Source: Oceanospirillaceae bacterium | Lineage (GTDB): Bacteria; Pseudomonadota; Gammaproteobacteria; Pseudomonadales; Litoribrevibacteraceae | NCBI GenBank assembly: GCA_015665455.1 | Contig: JADFAD010000006.1 | Coordinates: 744,001-808,000, forward strand | Direction: 5' to 3' | Length of the DNA stretch: 64,000 bases | Shown: positions 9,265 through 19,858 of the stretch, one piece after another | Numbering within the stretch: position 1 is the first letter of the stretch | How the letters are laid out: each line of letters starts with the position of its first letter | Position numbers and translations under genes: made by a program | The notes under the pieces: generated by a model | The model's input: only the letters and a program-made list of their open reading frames with translations | The model's database searches: none | Told to the model about the DNA's origin: nothing

Positions 9265-10425
9265 TTACTTAGCACGTGCTTCAAGAACCGCAACTGCAGG
9301 TAGTGTCTTACCTTCAACAAACTCTAAGAACGCACCACCACCCGTTGAGATATATGAAACCTTTTCAGCAATATCATATTTATCAACTGCTGCTAATGTG
9401 TCGCCACCACCAGCAATAGAGAAACCTTCTGATTCAGCAATGGCGAGAGAAAGCGCTTTAGTACCTTCACCGAACTGATCAAATTCAAATACGCCGACAG
9501 GACCGTTCCAGATAATGGTCTTTGCTTCTTTCAGAGCTTCAGCCAAGGCTTTCGCAGAATCAGGGCCGATATCAAAGATCATATCGTCGTCTTGAACGTC
9601 AGACGCATTCTTCAGCGTTGCTTCCGCAGATTCAGAAAACTCTTTGCCACAAATTACGTCGGTAGGAACAGGTATCGTCACCTTCTCCATTAATGCCTTA
9701 GCATTTGGCACTAGGCTTTCTTCACACAAAGACTTACCAACAGGCTTACCCGCTGCCGCCAAGAAAGTATTTGCAATACCACCGCCAACAATAATCTGGT
9801 CACAAATATCAGACAAGCTTTCAAGCACTTCAAGCTTTGTAGAAACTTTAGAGCCGCCAACGATCGCAACCAATGGTCTCGCAGGATTATCCAATGCCTT
9901 ACCTAGTGCTTCCAACTCACCAGCCAATAACGGACCAGCACAAGCAACAGGCGCAAACTTAGCCACACCATGGGTCGATGCTTGAGCACGGTGAGCCGTA
10001 CCAAAAGCGTCCATTACAAACACATCACACAACTCTGCGTACGCTTTAGAAAGGTCGTCTTCGTCTTTCTTTTCGCCTTTATTAAAACGAACGTTTTCAA
10101 GAAGAACCAACTCACCTTCAGCGACGTCAACGCCGTTTTTAAAGTCCTTAACAACAGACACATCACGACCAAGCAGTTCACCTAAATGAGAAGCTACAGG
10201 CTTCATGGAGAACTCTTCAGCGTATTCACCTTCGGTCGGGCGGCCAAGATGAGACATAACGATCACTTTTGCACCTGCATTAAGTGCAAGCTCAATGGTT
10301 GGAAGTGACGCACGAATACGCGCATCAGAAGTCACTTTACCATCCTTTACAGGTACATTTAGATCTTCACGAATTAAGACTCGTTTTCCCGCCAAGTCCA
10401 GATCAGCCATACGAATTACAGACAT
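9265..10425 (-). CDS. pgk: Phosphoglycerate kinase
   Basis: Glycolytic enzyme transferring phosphate between 1,3-bisphosphoglycerate and ADP. The substrate loop REDLNVP is near residues 21-27 and MSHLGRP near 58. The ATP-site segments [11 protein letters not shown] and [12 protein letters not shown] lie in the C-terminal lobe. At 386 residues it has normal bacterial length and the full two-lobe layout. It sits between epd and fba, on the same strand, 37 bases after epd. Confidence 0.97.
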   Translation of the reverse strand: MSVIRMADLDLAGKRVLIREDLNVPVKDGKVTSDARIRASLPTIELALNAGAKVIVMSHLGRPTEGEYAEEFSMKPVASHLGELLGRDVSVVKDFKNGVDVAEGELVLLENVRFNKGEKKDEDDLSKAYAELCDVFVMDAFGTAHRAQASTHGVAKFAPVACAGPLLAGELEALGKALDNPARPLVAIVGGSKVSTKLEVLESLSDICDQIIVGGGIANTFLAAAGKPVGKSLCEESLVPNAKALMEKVTIPVPTDVICGKEFSESAEATLKNASDVQDDDMIFDIGPDSAKALAEALKEAKTIIWNGPVGVFEFDQFGEGTKALSLAIAESEGFSIAGGGDTLAAVDKYDIAEKVSYISTGGGAFLEFVEGKTLPAVAVLEARAK

Positions 10426-10462
10426 GTTTCTATCTCATCTTTTAATGTTAATTAATTACGAA

Positions 10463-11518
10463 CTAAATATTAGTCGTTGAATCAGTACCTGTTGTTGACC
10501 CTTTTGAAGTCATCACCAGTGCTGTATCCAACATTCGATTTGCAAAGGCCCATTCATTATCAAACCAGACAACAAACTTAGCCAAGTTTTTACTCACAAC
10601 TCGGGTTTGAGTTCCATCTACAATCCCCGAACGACTGTCGTGATTAAAATCAATGGATGCATGGGGTTCTTCTGTGAACCCTAATACACCTGACAGGCCA
10701 TTTTTAGAGGCCTGACGTAAAGCACTGTTTACTTCTTGAACACTCACATCAGAGTCTAATTCAACCGTTAAGTCCATCAATGACACATTTTGTGTGGGTA
10801 CACGCATATGAAGCGCAACAAATGCATCTTTGAACTTCGGTAAAACGCGTTCAATGCCCGATGGCAACCCGGTATCCACAGGAATAATTGACTGCCCTGC
10901 ACTTCGGGTACGTCGCAAATCACTGTGATACGCGTCAATGACCGGTTGATCATTCATCGCAGAATGAATGGTAGTAATCGTGCCATGCTTTATGCCAAAT
11001 GCATTATCCAACACCGAAATGACAGGGATAATGCAGTTCGTTGTGCATGAAGCATTCGATACTACGGCTTCATCACCGGTTAACGTCTGGTGATTAACGC
11101 CGTAAACGATGGTTGCATCGACATCAACGGACGCAGGTTGAGAAAACAAAACCTGTTTTGCTCCGTTCTTGATATGCAGCTCTGCGGTTGCTCGATCCTG
11201 AAATGCACCCGTACATTCAAGCACCAAGTCCACATTCAATGAATGCCAATCAATTTTACTCACATCAGGTTGATTCAAGACCTGAACGTCGACATCATCT
11301 ATCGTCAGCACATCTTCACCGTTTATGGATTGACTCCTGACGTCCGCAGGAAAGCGTCCATGCGTACTGTCATATCGAGTTAAATACGAAACGGTATCCA
11401 AATCAGCTAACTCATTAATTGCAACTAATTGAATTCGATCACGGTAACCATTTTCAAACAGGGCTCTTACCACCCCTCGGCCGATTCTTCCATAACCGTT
11501 TACCGCAATTCGAAGCAT
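10463..11518 (-). CDS. epd: Erythrose-4-phosphate dehydrogenase (GAPDH family)
   Basis: NAD-dependent oxidation of erythrose 4-phosphate to 4-phosphoerythronate, the first step of the DXP-dependent pyridoxal phosphate pathway. GAPDH-type Rossmann start [20 protein letters not shown] and the catalytic cysteine in SNASCTTNC are present. The segment [25 protein letters not shown] resembles Epd more than GapA, and the tkt-epd-pgk order supports Epd. A longer reading frame reaches 11566, but the extra residues [16 protein letters not shown] lie outside the conserved fold. I use the ATG at 11518 (351 residues), although no clear ribosome site decides between starts. A true glycolytic GAPDH role cannot be excluded. 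Confidence 0.88.
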   Translation of the reverse strand: MLRIAVNGYGRIGRGVVRALFENGYRDRIQLVAINELADLDTVSYLTRYDSTHGRFPADVRSQSINGEDVLTIDDVDVQVLNQPDVSKIDWHSLNVDLVLECTGAFQDRATAELHIKNGAKQVLFSQPASVDVDATIVYGVNHQTLTGDEAVVSNASCTTNCIIPVISVLDNAFGIKHGTITTIHSAMNDQPVIDAYHSDLRRTRSAGQSIIPVDTGLPSGIERVLPKFKDAFVALHMRVPTQNVSLMDLTVELDSDVSVQEVNSALRQASKNGLSGVLGFTEEPHASIDFNHDSRSGIVDGTQTRVVSKNLAKFVVWFDNEWAFANRMLDTALVMTSKGSTTGTDSTTNI

Positions 11519-11580
11519 TTCATTCAATCCAGACATCAAAACAGTGAAACAAGCAAAAAAACACATGATATAAAACGAAT

Positions 11581-11604
11581 AAAAGGCCTCAGATGAGACC
11601 TTTT
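11581..11604 (-). terminator. Terminator-like hairpin between tkt and epd
   Basis: Minus-strand AAAAGGTCTC, loop ATCT, GAGGCCTTTT with one G-U pair, then ATTCGTTTT. It is 14 bases after the tkt stop and may lower read-through into epd-pgk-fba. Confidence 0.65.
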
Positions 11605-11618
11605 AAACTTACATCATT

Positions 11619-13616
11619 TTATGCCGAAACTCGTTCAGCGGCTGCGACAACATTCTCAACCGTGAAACCAAATTCCTTCATCAAATCATCAATCGGTGCT
11701 GATTCACCAAAGGTTGTCATACCAATGATTTCACCATTCAGACCCACCCACTTATACCAGTAATCTTTGTGAGCCGCTTCTATCGCAACTCGAGCAGCCA
11801 CTGCAGAAGGCAATACGCTTTCACGATATTCTTTAGATTGCTTATCAAAAATTTCAGCACAAGGCATTGAAACAACACGAACAGCCTTACCTTTCGCCGT
11901 TAACTGCTCAGCAGCTTGACGCGCCAGCTCAACTTCAGAGCCTGTAGCAATCAGAATGACGTCTGGAGTACCAGAACAATCAACTAAGGTATAAGCGCCT
12001 TTATCAATGTTAGCGATCTGCTCGTCAGAACGAACTTGATGCGCCAAACCTTGACGAGAGAACACCATGGCGGTTGGGCCATCTAAACGCTCAACGGCAC
12101 TCTTCCAAGCCACTGCAGATTCAACCGCATCACAAGGACGCCATGCGTGCATGTTGGGAGTTCCACGTAAACTAGGCACCTGCTCGATCGGCTGGTGAGT
12201 AGGACCATCTTCACCCAAGCCAATTGAATCATGGGTATAAACATGGATAACCGGTTGCTTCATTAATGCAGACATACGTACTGCATTACGAGCGTATTCC
12301 ATAAAGATTAAGAACGTAGCACCGTAAGGACGGAAGCCACCATGAAGGCTCAGACCATTCATGATTGCAGTCATTCCAAATTCACGTACACCGTAAAATA
12401 AGTAGTTACCAGAAGCATCTTTCGCTTCAATACCTTTAGAACCACTCCAAAGGGTTAGGTTGGAACCTGCCAAGTCAGCAGAACCACCCAGCAGTTCAGG
12501 CAACATGGCAGCATACGCTTCAATGCTGTTTTGAGAGGCTTTACGTGAAGCAATCTTCTCTGCTTTCGCATTCACTTCCTGCACATAAGCAGCGGCTTTT
12601 TCAGAGAAGTCTTCAGGCAATTCACCAGCGATACGACGTTCAAGCTCAGACGCTAATTCAGGATGTGCTTCTTGATACGCCTTAAATTTCTCATTCCAAG
12701 CAAACTCAGCAGCAACGCCTTTTTCTCTTGCGTTCCATTCTTCTGAAATTTCAGCAGGAATCTCGAAGGAACCGTAGTTCCAGCCCAAACGTTCACGCGT
12801 TAACTTGATTTCTTCATCACCAAGAGGTGCACCGTGACAATCTTCTTTACCTTCTTTGTTTGGCGAACCAAAACCAATAATGGTCTTGCAGCAAATCAAA
12901 GTGGGCTGTTCTGTATTCGCTTTAGCCGTTTCAATGGCCATTCTAATTTCTTCAGGATCGTGGCCGTTTACTTTAGGAATAACCTGCCAACCGTATGATT
13001 CAAAGCGCTTAACTGTATCGTCAGTGAACCAACCTTCAACTTCACCATCGATGGAGATACCGTTGTCATCATAGAAAGCAACTAATTTGCCCAGACCCAG
13101 AGTACCAGCCAAAGAACATACTTCATGAGAAATACCTTCCATCATGCAACCATCACCTAAAAAGGTGTACGTTGTATGATCAACTATCTCGTGACCTTCA
13201 CGGTTGAATTGATCCGCTAAGATCTTTTCACCAATCGCCATACCCACAGCATTCGCAATGCCCTGACCAAGAGGGCCCGTGGTTGTTTCTACACCAGGAG
13301 TATAACCAAACTCAGGATGACCAGGCGTTTTCGAGTGTAGCTGACGAAAGTTCTTCAAGTCTTCGATAGAAACATCGTAACCAGACAGGTGCAACAGTGA
13401 ATAAATCAGCATAGAGCCATGACCATTAGACAACACAAAACGGTCACGATTCATCCAATCCGGATTTGCTGGGTTGTGAGACAAGAAATCATTCCACAAA
13501 ACTTCAGCAATGTCCGCCATCCCCATTGGGGCACCTGGATGACCTGATTTAGCTTTTTGAACCGCGTCCATGCTCAATGCGCGAATTGCATTAGCGCGTT
13601 CGGTACGAGTTGCCAT
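11619..13616 (-). CDS. tkt: Transketolase
   Basis: Thiamine-diphosphate enzyme moving two-carbon units between sugar phosphates in the pentose phosphate pathway; it also makes the erythrose 4-phosphate that Epd uses. Motifs: [24 protein letters not shown], the ThDP signature beginning GDGCMMEG, and [16 protein letters not shown] choose the ATG at 13616 ([12 protein letters not shown]), with AGGAG eight bases upstream, instead of the longer frame to 13646. That gives 665 residues, very close to E. coli TktA. It heads the tkt-epd-pgk-fba run and is divergent from the sensor pair at 13886. Confidence 0.97.
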   Translation of the reverse strand: MATRTERANAIRALSMDAVQKAKSGHPGAPMGMADIAEVLWNDFLSHNPANPDWMNRDRFVLSNGHGSMLIYSLLHLSGYDVSIEDLKNFRQLHSKTPGHPEFGYTPGVETTTGPLGQGIANAVGMAIGEKILADQFNREGHEIVDHTTYTFLGDGCMMEGISHEVCSLAGTLGLGKLVAFYDDNGISIDGEVEGWFTDDTVKRFESYGWQVIPKVNGHDPEEIRMAIETAKANTEQPTLICCKTIIGFGSPNKEGKEDCHGAPLGDEEIKLTRERLGWNYGSFEIPAEISEEWNAREKGVAAEFAWNEKFKAYQEAHPELASELERRIAGELPEDFSEKAAAYVQEVNAKAEKIASRKASQNSIEAYAAMLPELLGGSADLAGSNLTLWSGSKGIEAKDASGNYLFYGVREFGMTAIMNGLSLHGGFRPYGATFLIFMEYARNAVRMSALMKQPVIHVYTHDSIGLGEDGPTHQPIEQVPSLRGTPNMHAWRPCDAVESAVAWKSAVERLDGPTAMVFSRQGLAHQVRSDEQIANIDKGAYTLVDCSGTPDVILIATGSEVELARQAAEQLTAKGKAVRVVSMPCAEIFDKQSKEYRESVLPSAVAARVAIEAAHKDYWYKWVGLNGEIIGMTTFGESAPIDDLMKEFGFTVENVVAAAERVSA

Positions 13617-13885
13617 TAAATAGACTCCTGAACAGTGTATGTTCACACAAGATTAGTTTGAGAACCAAAAAATGCGCGTATTTTCGCCTTTTTGAAGCCA
13701 GACATCAATCAATTGTCTGTTAAGAAAGTGGCTTATTTGTATTTCCAACCTCAGTAACACAAAGCTGGGGGCAGAAACACAGGAAAGAAGGCGCTTAATT
13801 TGTTGGTATCCTCGTATTGAACTACGCTTTGAAATTATCCACTTACAACAGGTTCTGCACGAATAAACTCAAGAGATAGGCAAAT

Positions 13886-14764
13886 ATGACCAAAGCATTC
13901 CTCAAGTATTTTTGTGCAGCAGTTTTTGTGATTCAGTCCTTAATTGGACACGCAAACACCTTGTACCTTGGCAGTGTTGGGGACGATCCGGACGAAGAAA
14001 TCAGAGAATTTAATGCCATAGCGAACTACCTTCAAAAACACCTTGCTTCCTCAGGAATAGATAAAGTCAAAACAGTCGTTGCCTCTAACACGAAAGAAAT
14101 GATCAATCTCGTTTCAGAGCAAAAGGTTCATCTCTACATCGACAGCCCTTTCCCTTCCATTCTTGTTTCTCAAAAAACAGGCAGCTCTATCTTTCTTCGG
14201 CGCTGGAAAAAAGGCGTCGTTAAATATCGAAGTGTTATTTTTACTCGAAAAGACAGTGACATAGATTCATTAGAAAACATGAAAGGAAAGTCCATGGCGT
14301 TTGAAGACCCTTTTTCTACTTCCTCTTACTTCTTACCCAAAGCCACATTAAAAATGCATGGCTTAAAACTTTTGGAAGTTGAAGCTGGCGATGCCATACC
14401 CAGCGACACGGTGGGCTATAAGTTCAGCGACGACGATCGTAATACCATGCTTTGGGTTTTAAGAAATAAAGTAAATCTAGGGGCGATGAATGAATCCAGT
14501 TATTTCAAATTGGCTAAAAAAAGAATTAAGGATCTAAAAGTCATTGAAAACAGCATATGGGTGCCTAGACATGTAGTCAGCTATGGACCAAATATGAGTA
14601 ATGAGTTCATTCAAAGCATCAAAAAAGTGTTAACACACATGCATGAATCAGAAGAAGGGAAAAAGGCGCTCAATCTGTTTTCAAAGACAACCCGATTTGA
14701 TGAGTTTCCCAATGGCGCAGAAAAAGATATGAAACCTTTATTACAGCTACTCAACAATCAGTAA
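13886..14764 (+). CDS. PhnD-like periplasmic substrate-binding protein, partner of the adjacent sensor kinase
   Basis: Exported binding protein of the phosphate/phosphonate-binding-like (PhnD/PBP2) superfamily. Residues 1-23 (MTKAFLKYFCAAVFVIQSLI, then GHA) are a signal peptide. The mature part begins LYLGSVGDDPDEEIREF and contains YIDSPFPSILVSQKTG and GKSMAFEDPFSTSSYF, which match the ligand-cleft segments of the family (the usual FxDPxSxSG is FEDPFSTSS here). There are no transporter genes beside it. The hybrid kinase starts eight bases after its end. I infer that it reports a bound ligand to that kinase. The ligand is unknown; phosphonate should not be assumed. Confidence 0.75.
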   Translation: MTKAFLKYFCAAVFVIQSLIGHANTLYLGSVGDDPDEEIREFNAIANYLQKHLASSGIDKVKTVVASNTKEMINLVSEQKVHLYIDSPFPSILVSQKTGSSIFLRRWKKGVVKYRSVIFTRKDSDIDSLENMKGKSMAFEDPFSTSSYFLPKATLKMHGLKLLEVEAGDAIPSDTVGYKFSDDDRNTMLWVLRNKVNLGAMNESSYFKLAKKRIKDLKVIENSIWVPRHVVSYGPNMSNEFIQSIKKVLTHMHESEEGKKALNLFSKTTRFDEFPNGAEKDMKPLLQLLNNQ

Positions 14765-14772
14765 AGGACTCA

Positions 14773-17442
14773 ATGCCTGTGAAGCTTGGTCTTAAACTCC
14801 AACAAGCACTCTATACGTTTTTAGTAACGTTGCTTATCAGCAGTCTTATAACTGTCTACGCCGTCGTAGACAAAAAAGACAACGCACATAATGAGTTTCT
14901 AATTAAAGGCCAAAGCCTCGCCGCTTTACTTTCCGCGACCCTTGTATCGCCGTTATACGATCTCAAAGTTGATCAAATTGCACGTTTGGTTTCACATACG
15001 TTGAGTGACAAAGACATTTCAAAGGTGTTTGTGATTGATAGCGAAGGCTATGTCCTTTCTGATGGTTCTGAAGAAAACCCTTTCAGGGACGAAGTCATCT
15101 CAGATATTTATCCCTTGTTACCTGACGCAATAACACACAGTGCTTTTTTCACCAACGAAGAGACAAACACATTAATTATCGTCAAACCTGTACTTACTGC
15201 TTCTGACGATCATTTAGGTGCTGTCACGCTTGAAGTATCTTTATCAAGAGCAGACCAACTGACAAACAACTCCATCTACACCATGATGTCGATATCGTTG
15301 GGCGCTATACTTTTCGGCCTTATTCTTGCCCTATTCCTATCTAATCGACAAATAAAGCCATTAAACAAAATCAAAGAAGCCACAGAAAACATTGCCAACG
15401 GAAACCTAAAGACACGATTACTCAGCAACCGAAAAGATGAATTGGGCAACTTGGCCAATGCGGTGGATAACATGGCCGAGCAATTACTCAGAACCACGGT
15501 ATCCAAGAGTTATGTAAACCGCATAATCCATACCATGCCCAACGGGCTTATTGTTTTAGATAAAAGGGGGAATATTCTAGAAGTTAACCCTTACACATCC
15601 GAATTATTAAATATTCATTCAGATTGTTTAATCAATCGACCGTTTACTGAGCTGTTCCAAAAAACAGAAAACTCAATAAACCTGGGCAGAGACGGTGAAT
15701 ACCTCGCACAAACAAACGACAGAAAAATACCCGTTCAAATAGCAATGTCTCATCTTGAAGGCAGTGACAACTCATCCTCAACATTAGTAGTCATACACGA
15801 CATCAGCCAACGAAAGAGACTCGAAGCCGAACGAGAAAAAGCGCTAGAAAAAGCGGAAGAATCAGCAAAACTTAAGTCGGAATTTCTTGCCAGTATGAGC
15901 CATGAAATCAGAACACCAATGAACGGTGTTATTGGGATGCTAAGGCTTTTATTACAGAGCGCTTTAAACGAAAAACAACATCACTATGCCACGTTAGCTC
16001 GATCAAGTGCGGATTCGCTCCTATCGTTGATCAACGATATTCTTGACTTTTCTAAGATCGAAGCAGGAAAGCTGGATCTTGAAATCCTTGATTACAACCT
16101 CTCGGACCTCTTTGATGAGTTCGCAGGCTCAATGGCCCATAGAGCTCAAGATAAGAACCTTGAGCTTATTCTTGATACAAACAACACCATCTTCCCCATG
16201 GTACAAGGTGACCCTGGTCGGTTGCGTCAGGTTCTTACCAATCTGGTTGGAAATGCCATCAAGTTTACTGACGCAGGTGAAATCGTTATTCGAGCGTCGT
16301 TGGCACAAAATGAAAATAAACTAACGCTAACCTGCGCAGTAATCGACTCAGGGATCGGAATCCCTGAAGAAAAAGTAGCAACACTGTTCGATTCGTTCAC
16401 CCAAGTGGATGCATCTACAACACGAAAATACGGTGGAACAGGCCTGGGGTTAGCCATTGCAAATCAACTGTGCGAAAGGATGGGATCTGGGATAAAAGTA
16501 ACCAGTACAATCGGCAAAGGCAGTTGTTTCGAGTTCTCAATCAATCTCATGGTCAGTCAACAGCAGTCACTAACTCTGCCCGAGATCAACGTACAAAACA
16601 CCTCAATCTTAATCATTGATGACAACGAAACTAATCGAGAAGTTCTCCGAGGACAACTCGAATACTGGGGGGCAAACGTCACAGAAGCAACGGGTGGAAG
16701 TCATGCATTAGAAATATTAGACAAACAGATGACCGAGTCTAAAGTGCCTTCCTTTCAAATAGCTATTTTAGATATGCAAATGCCTGAAATGGATGGCGCA
16801 ACACTAGGAAAAAAAATAAGAACGGATGCTCGGTTTGATCCAATGAAGCTCATTATGATGACCTCCATAGCGGAGATTGGTGATGCCAATTTCTTTGCAG
16901 ATTTAGGGTTCAACGCGTATTTCCCAAAACCCACCACCACCTCCGATCTCCTTAATGCATTGAAAGTTGTTTTAGATGATGGCGAGGTGCTCGCCGCTTC
17001 AAAACCTTTAGTCACCCACCACAATTTACCGAAGAAAAAAGAAGAAACTCATGAAATGCGGATACTCCTCGTAGAGGATAACAGCATCAATCAACAAGTT
17101 GCCCAAGGTATTTTGGAGGCTCTGGGGTTTAATGCTGACATTGCAGCAAACGGCATTGAAGCCATTGATTCACTTAAGCAAGCTCCCAAGAGTGATTTAT
17201 ACCAAGTCATTTTAATGGATTGCCAAATGCCTGAAATGGATGGCTATGAAGCCACCCGCAAGATCCGATCTGGCGCTGCTGGCAGCCAAAACTCCGCCAT
17301 TCCAATTATCGCAATGACCGCCAATGCCATGAAAGGCGATAAAGAACACTGCTTATCCGTAGGCATGGACGATTACACCAGCAAACCCATTGACGCTGAA
17401 GAGGTTAACCAAAAACTGAAACACTGGTTAGACATAAATTAA
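14773..17442 (+). CDS. BarA-like hybrid sensor histidine kinase with two receiver domains
   Basis: Inner-membrane sensor. Order: TM1 (about 8-28), periplasmic sensor region (about 30-165), TM2 (about 170-191), HAMP (about 192-245), PAS (about 250-355), HisKA with SHEIRTPMNG (phospho-His at about 377), HATPase with LTNLVGNAIKF, DSGIGIPEE and GGTGLGLAI, receiver 1 (phospho-Asp about 667 in LDMQMPEMDG) and receiver 2 (Asp about 816 in MDCQMPEMDG, with a conserved SKPI lysine). At 889 residues it ends straight after receiver 2, so there is no Hpt domain: phosphotransfer needs an Hpt protein coded elsewhere. No output regulator lies next to it. The PhnD-like gene eight bases upstream is the likely ligand-binding input. 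Confidence 0.9.
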   Translation: MPVKLGLKLQQALYTFLVTLLISSLITVYAVVDKKDNAHNEFLIKGQSLAALLSATLVSPLYDLKVDQIARLVSHTLSDKDISKVFVIDSEGYVLSDGSEENPFRDEVISDIYPLLPDAITHSAFFTNEETNTLIIVKPVLTASDDHLGAVTLEVSLSRADQLTNNSIYTMMSISLGAILFGLILALFLSNRQIKPLNKIKEATENIANGNLKTRLLSNRKDELGNLANAVDNMAEQLLRTTVSKSYVNRIIHTMPNGLIVLDKRGNILEVNPYTSELLNIHSDCLINRPFTELFQKTENSINLGRDGEYLAQTNDRKIPVQIAMSHLEGSDNSSSTLVVIHDISQRKRLEAEREKALEKAEESAKLKSEFLASMSHEIRTPMNGVIGMLRLLLQSALNEKQHHYATLARSSADSLLSLINDILDFSKIEAGKLDLEILDYNLSDLFDEFAGSMAHRAQDKNLELILDTNNTIFPMVQGDPGRLRQVLTNLVGNAIKFTDAGEIVIRASLAQNENKLTLTCAVIDSGIGIPEEKVATLFDSFTQVDASTTRKYGGTGLGLAIANQLCERMGSGIKVTSTIGKGSCFEFSINLMVSQQQSLTLPEINVQNTSILIIDDNETNREVLRGQLEYWGANVTEATGGSHALEILDKQMTESKVPSFQIAILDMQMPEMDGATLGKKIRTDARFDPMKLIMMTSIAEIGDANFFADLGFNAYFPKPTTTSDLLNALKVVLDDGEVLAASKPLVTHHNLPKKKEETHEMRILLVEDNSINQQVAQGILEALGFNADIAANGIEAIDSLKQAPKSDLYQVILMDCQMPEMDGYEATRKIRSGAAGSQNSAIPIIAMTANAMKGDKEHCLSVGMDDYTSKPIDAEEVNQKLKHWLDIN

Positions 17443-17496
17443 TTACGCACCGTGCAAGCATTGAAATACACCTCACGAAACCTATATCAAAAAAAA

Positions 17497-17512
17497 TCAA
17501 TATAGATATTGA
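17497..17512. promoter_or_regulatory. Palindromic operator candidate upstream of the ArsR-methyltransferase gene
   Basis: TCAATATAGATATTGA is a perfect 7-bp inverted repeat with a two-base spacer. A related half-site, CTATATCA, lies at 17482-17489. The palindrome overlaps a possible -35 box TTGACC (17509-17514), 33 bases before the ATG. Autoregulation by the ArsR domain is an inference. Confidence 0.55.
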
Positions 17513-17544
17513 CCTCAGTTATTTTGCTGTTAGTCTATTGGGCT

Positions 17545-18543
17545 ATGAACAACTTAACCCCATTAACAAATACGCATACAAATGCGCCCATAGACACAGC
17601 AAAACTGGCCCAACTGTGTAAGGCCAGTGCAGACCCGCTACGCCTTGATATTCTACGAGTATTGCGAGACGGTTCTTTCGGTGTAATGGAGTTATGTAAG
17701 ATTTTTAACGTCAAGCAATCGGGCATGAGCCATCATTTGAAAGTCATGGCGACCTCAGGTTTACTTGAAACGCGAAAAGAAGGTAATTCCATCTTCTATC
17801 GTCGCACAATCAATCTAGAACAGCATGCACTGAAGCCTTTGATCGATACGTTATTTGTTTCAGTCGATCAAACAATTTTACCCGACAGTATCCAACTCCG
17901 TTTAACAGAGACCTACGAAGAACGGGCGCAAGTGTCCCACCAATTTTTTGAGAAGAACGCGCTTCGTTTCCGCGAACAGCAAGATTTAATTGCCAGCTGG
18001 AAAGACTACGGCACGTTCGCTGCGAACTTGGTGGATGAACTGGAACAAAAAGATAGACAACTTGCAGTAGAGTTTGGCCCAGGCACGGGAGAAATGTTGA
18101 TTGAACTCGCTGGCCGTTATGCAAATGTTATTGGTATTGATACGTCGGAAGAAATGCTTGCTCAAGCAAGTAAACATGTCAAATCGCAAGACAACATCGA
18201 ATTAAAGCACGGCGATGCAAGTGACCTATCCATCCACAAAGACAACATCCCCGGCGCTAATTTAGTCACATGCAATATGGTGCTTCATCACGTGCCCGCA
18301 CCTGAAAAGTTAATTGAATCCGCCGCAAACATCCTCGATTCTCAAGGACTATTACTGATTACTGAGCTTTGCGCTCACGATCAAAAATGGACTCGCGAGC
18401 ATTGCGGCGATTTATGGATGGGGTTTGAACAAGAAGATATCGATCGCTGGGCAAAAAGCTTCAAGCTAATACCAGCAAGCAATCAATATTTAGCATTAAG
18501 AAATGGTTTTCAAATACAAGTACTGATTTACCGAAAAGGTTGA
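17545..18543 (+). CDS. ArsR-family regulator fused to a SAM-dependent methyltransferase domain (SahR-like)
   Basis: Two-domain protein. Residues about 20-95 are an ArsR winged helix (LCKASADPLRLDILRVL, recognition helix QSGMSHHLKVM) without the metal-binding Cys motif of classic ArsR. Residues about 130-330 form a class I methyltransferase fold with the SAM loop VEFGPGTGEM near 175 and NMVLHHVP. In Proteobacteria an ArsR protein called SahR controls SAM-cycle genes in response to S-adenosylhomocysteine; its position directly before metK-ahcY-metF fits that role. The domain may sense SAM/SAH instead of catalysing. The frame opens with a TTG at 17509, inside the palindrome; the ATG at 17545 is the better start (332 residues). 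Confidence 0.8.
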   Translation: MNNLTPLTNTHTNAPIDTAKLAQLCKASADPLRLDILRVLRDGSFGVMELCKIFNVKQSGMSHHLKVMATSGLLETRKEGNSIFYRRTINLEQHALKPLIDTLFVSVDQTILPDSIQLRLTETYEERAQVSHQFFEKNALRFREQQDLIASWKDYGTFAANLVDELEQKDRQLAVEFGPGTGEMLIELAGRYANVIGIDTSEEMLAQASKHVKSQDNIELKHGDASDLSIHKDNIPGANLVTCNMVLHHVPAPEKLIESAANILDSQGLLLITELCAHDQKWTREHCGDLWMGFEQEDIDRWAKSFKLIPASNQYLALRNGFQIQVLIYRKG

Positions 18544-18576
18544 AGACAAGGTAACTCAGCAAACAAACTGCAACAC

Positions 18577-18595
18577 TTGAATCAAAAAGATTCAA
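18577..18595. promoter_or_regulatory. Inverted repeat just upstream of metK
   Basis: TTGAATCAAAAAGATTCAA: perfect 7-bp arms around AAAAA, 22 bases before the metK ATG and next to its AAGGAAA ribosome site. It could be an operator or an RNA hairpin covering the start region. It is not the same sequence as the palindrome at 17497. Confidence 0.45.
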
Positions 18596-18616
18596 AACAA
18601 TAAAAAGGAAAGCGGA

Positions 18617-19828
18617 ATGAGCGAATACAGTATTTTTACTTCTGAGTCCGTATCAGAAGGTCATCCGGATAAAGTTGCTGATCAGATTTCTGACGCAGTA
18701 CTTGATGCAATCATTGCTCGTGACCCTTATGCACGAGTTGCTGTAGAAACATTAGTTAAAACAGGTATGGCCGTTGTCGCGGGTGAAGTCACAACATCAT
18801 GCTATGTGGATCTAGAAGACATCGTTCGTGATGTAATCACAGGCATTGGCTACAACAGCTCTGACGTTGGCTTTGACGGCGCAACGTGTGCCGTATTGAA
18901 CGGTATCGGTAAGCAATCTGTAGACATCAACCAAGGTGTTGATCGCGCGAAGCCAGAAGATCAAGGCGCTGGAGACCAAGGTTTAATGTTTGGTTATGCA
19001 ACCAATGAAACACCAAGCTTAATGCCTGCGCCTGTTTACTACGCTCACCTATTGGTTCAGCGTCAATCTGAATTACGCACAAACGGTACTTTGCCTTGGT
19101 TACGCCCTGACGCTAAATCTCAGGTAACCATTAACTACGAAGGTGACACCCCTAAAGTTGATGCCGTTGTTCTTTCTACTCAGCATGATCCAAGTATTTC
19201 TCTTGATGATCTACGCGAAGCGGTACTTGAAAATATCATCAAGCCTGTACTGCCCGCTGAATGGCTAACCTCCGACACACTTTTCCACATCAATCCAACG
19301 GGTAACTTCGTTATTGGTGGCCCTGTGGGTGATGCAGGTCTTACAGGTCGTAAAATCATTGTTGATACTTACGGTGGTATGGCTCGTCACGGTGGTGGTG
19401 CTTTCTCTGGAAAAGATCCATCAAAAGTAGACCGTTCTGCGGCTTATATCGGTCGTTATGTTGCAAAGAACATTGTTGCAGCAGAATTAGCTGACCGTTG
19501 TGAAATTCAGGTTTCTTATGCCATCGGTGTTGCAGAACCAACGTCAATCTCAGTCAACACATTCGGTACAGGTAAGATTTCTGACATCGAACTTGCAAAA
19601 GTAATTCGTCAAGTATTCGACTTACGTCCTTATGCTATCCAGAACCAACTAGAATTGCTTAACCCTATGTACCAGTTAACTGCAGCATACGGCCACTTCG
19701 GTCGTGAGCCTTTCGAGCACACTTATACATACAAAGAAAACGGTGAAGAAAAATCTAAAACGTTCACTGCATTCACATGGGAAAGAACAGACAAAATTGA
19801 TGCACTAAAAGCGGCAGCAAACGTCTAA
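18617..19828 (+). CDS. metK: S-adenosylmethionine synthetase
   Basis: Makes SAM from methionine and ATP. The protein begins [27 protein letters not shown]; the His in GHPDK and the loop [12 protein letters not shown] are characteristic. [19 protein letters not shown] is the phosphate-binding signature. At 403 residues it is slightly longer than the usual 380-395. AAAAAGGAAAGCGG precedes the ATG. It sits 73 bases after the ArsR-methyltransferase gene and 77 before ahcY, so the three steps of the methyl cycle are read in one direction. Confidence 0.97.
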   Translation: MSEYSIFTSESVSEGHPDKVADQISDAVLDAIIARDPYARVAVETLVKTGMAVVAGEVTTSCYVDLEDIVRDVITGIGYNSSDVGFDGATCAVLNGIGKQSVDINQGVDRAKPEDQGAGDQGLMFGYATNETPSLMPAPVYYAHLLVQRQSELRTNGTLPWLRPDAKSQVTINYEGDTPKVDAVVLSTQHDPSISLDDLREAVLENIIKPVLPAEWLTSDTLFHINPTGNFVIGGPVGDAGLTGRKIIVDTYGGMARHGGGAFSGKDPSKVDRSAAYIGRYVAKNIVAAELADRCEIQVSYAIGVAEPTSISVNTFGTGKISDIELAKVIRQVFDLRPYAIQNQLELLNPMYQLTAAYGHFGREPFEHTYTYKENGEEKSKTFTAFTWERTDKIDALKAAANV

Positions 19829-19858
19829 TTCCGAATTACTTTAACTCAAACATTACTA

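Noticed and set aside
17509-17544. TTG start extending the ArsR-methyltransferase protein by 12 residues
   Set aside because: The codon lies inside the palindromic operator/-35 region, and the added MTSVILLLVYWA is unlike ArsR N-termini.
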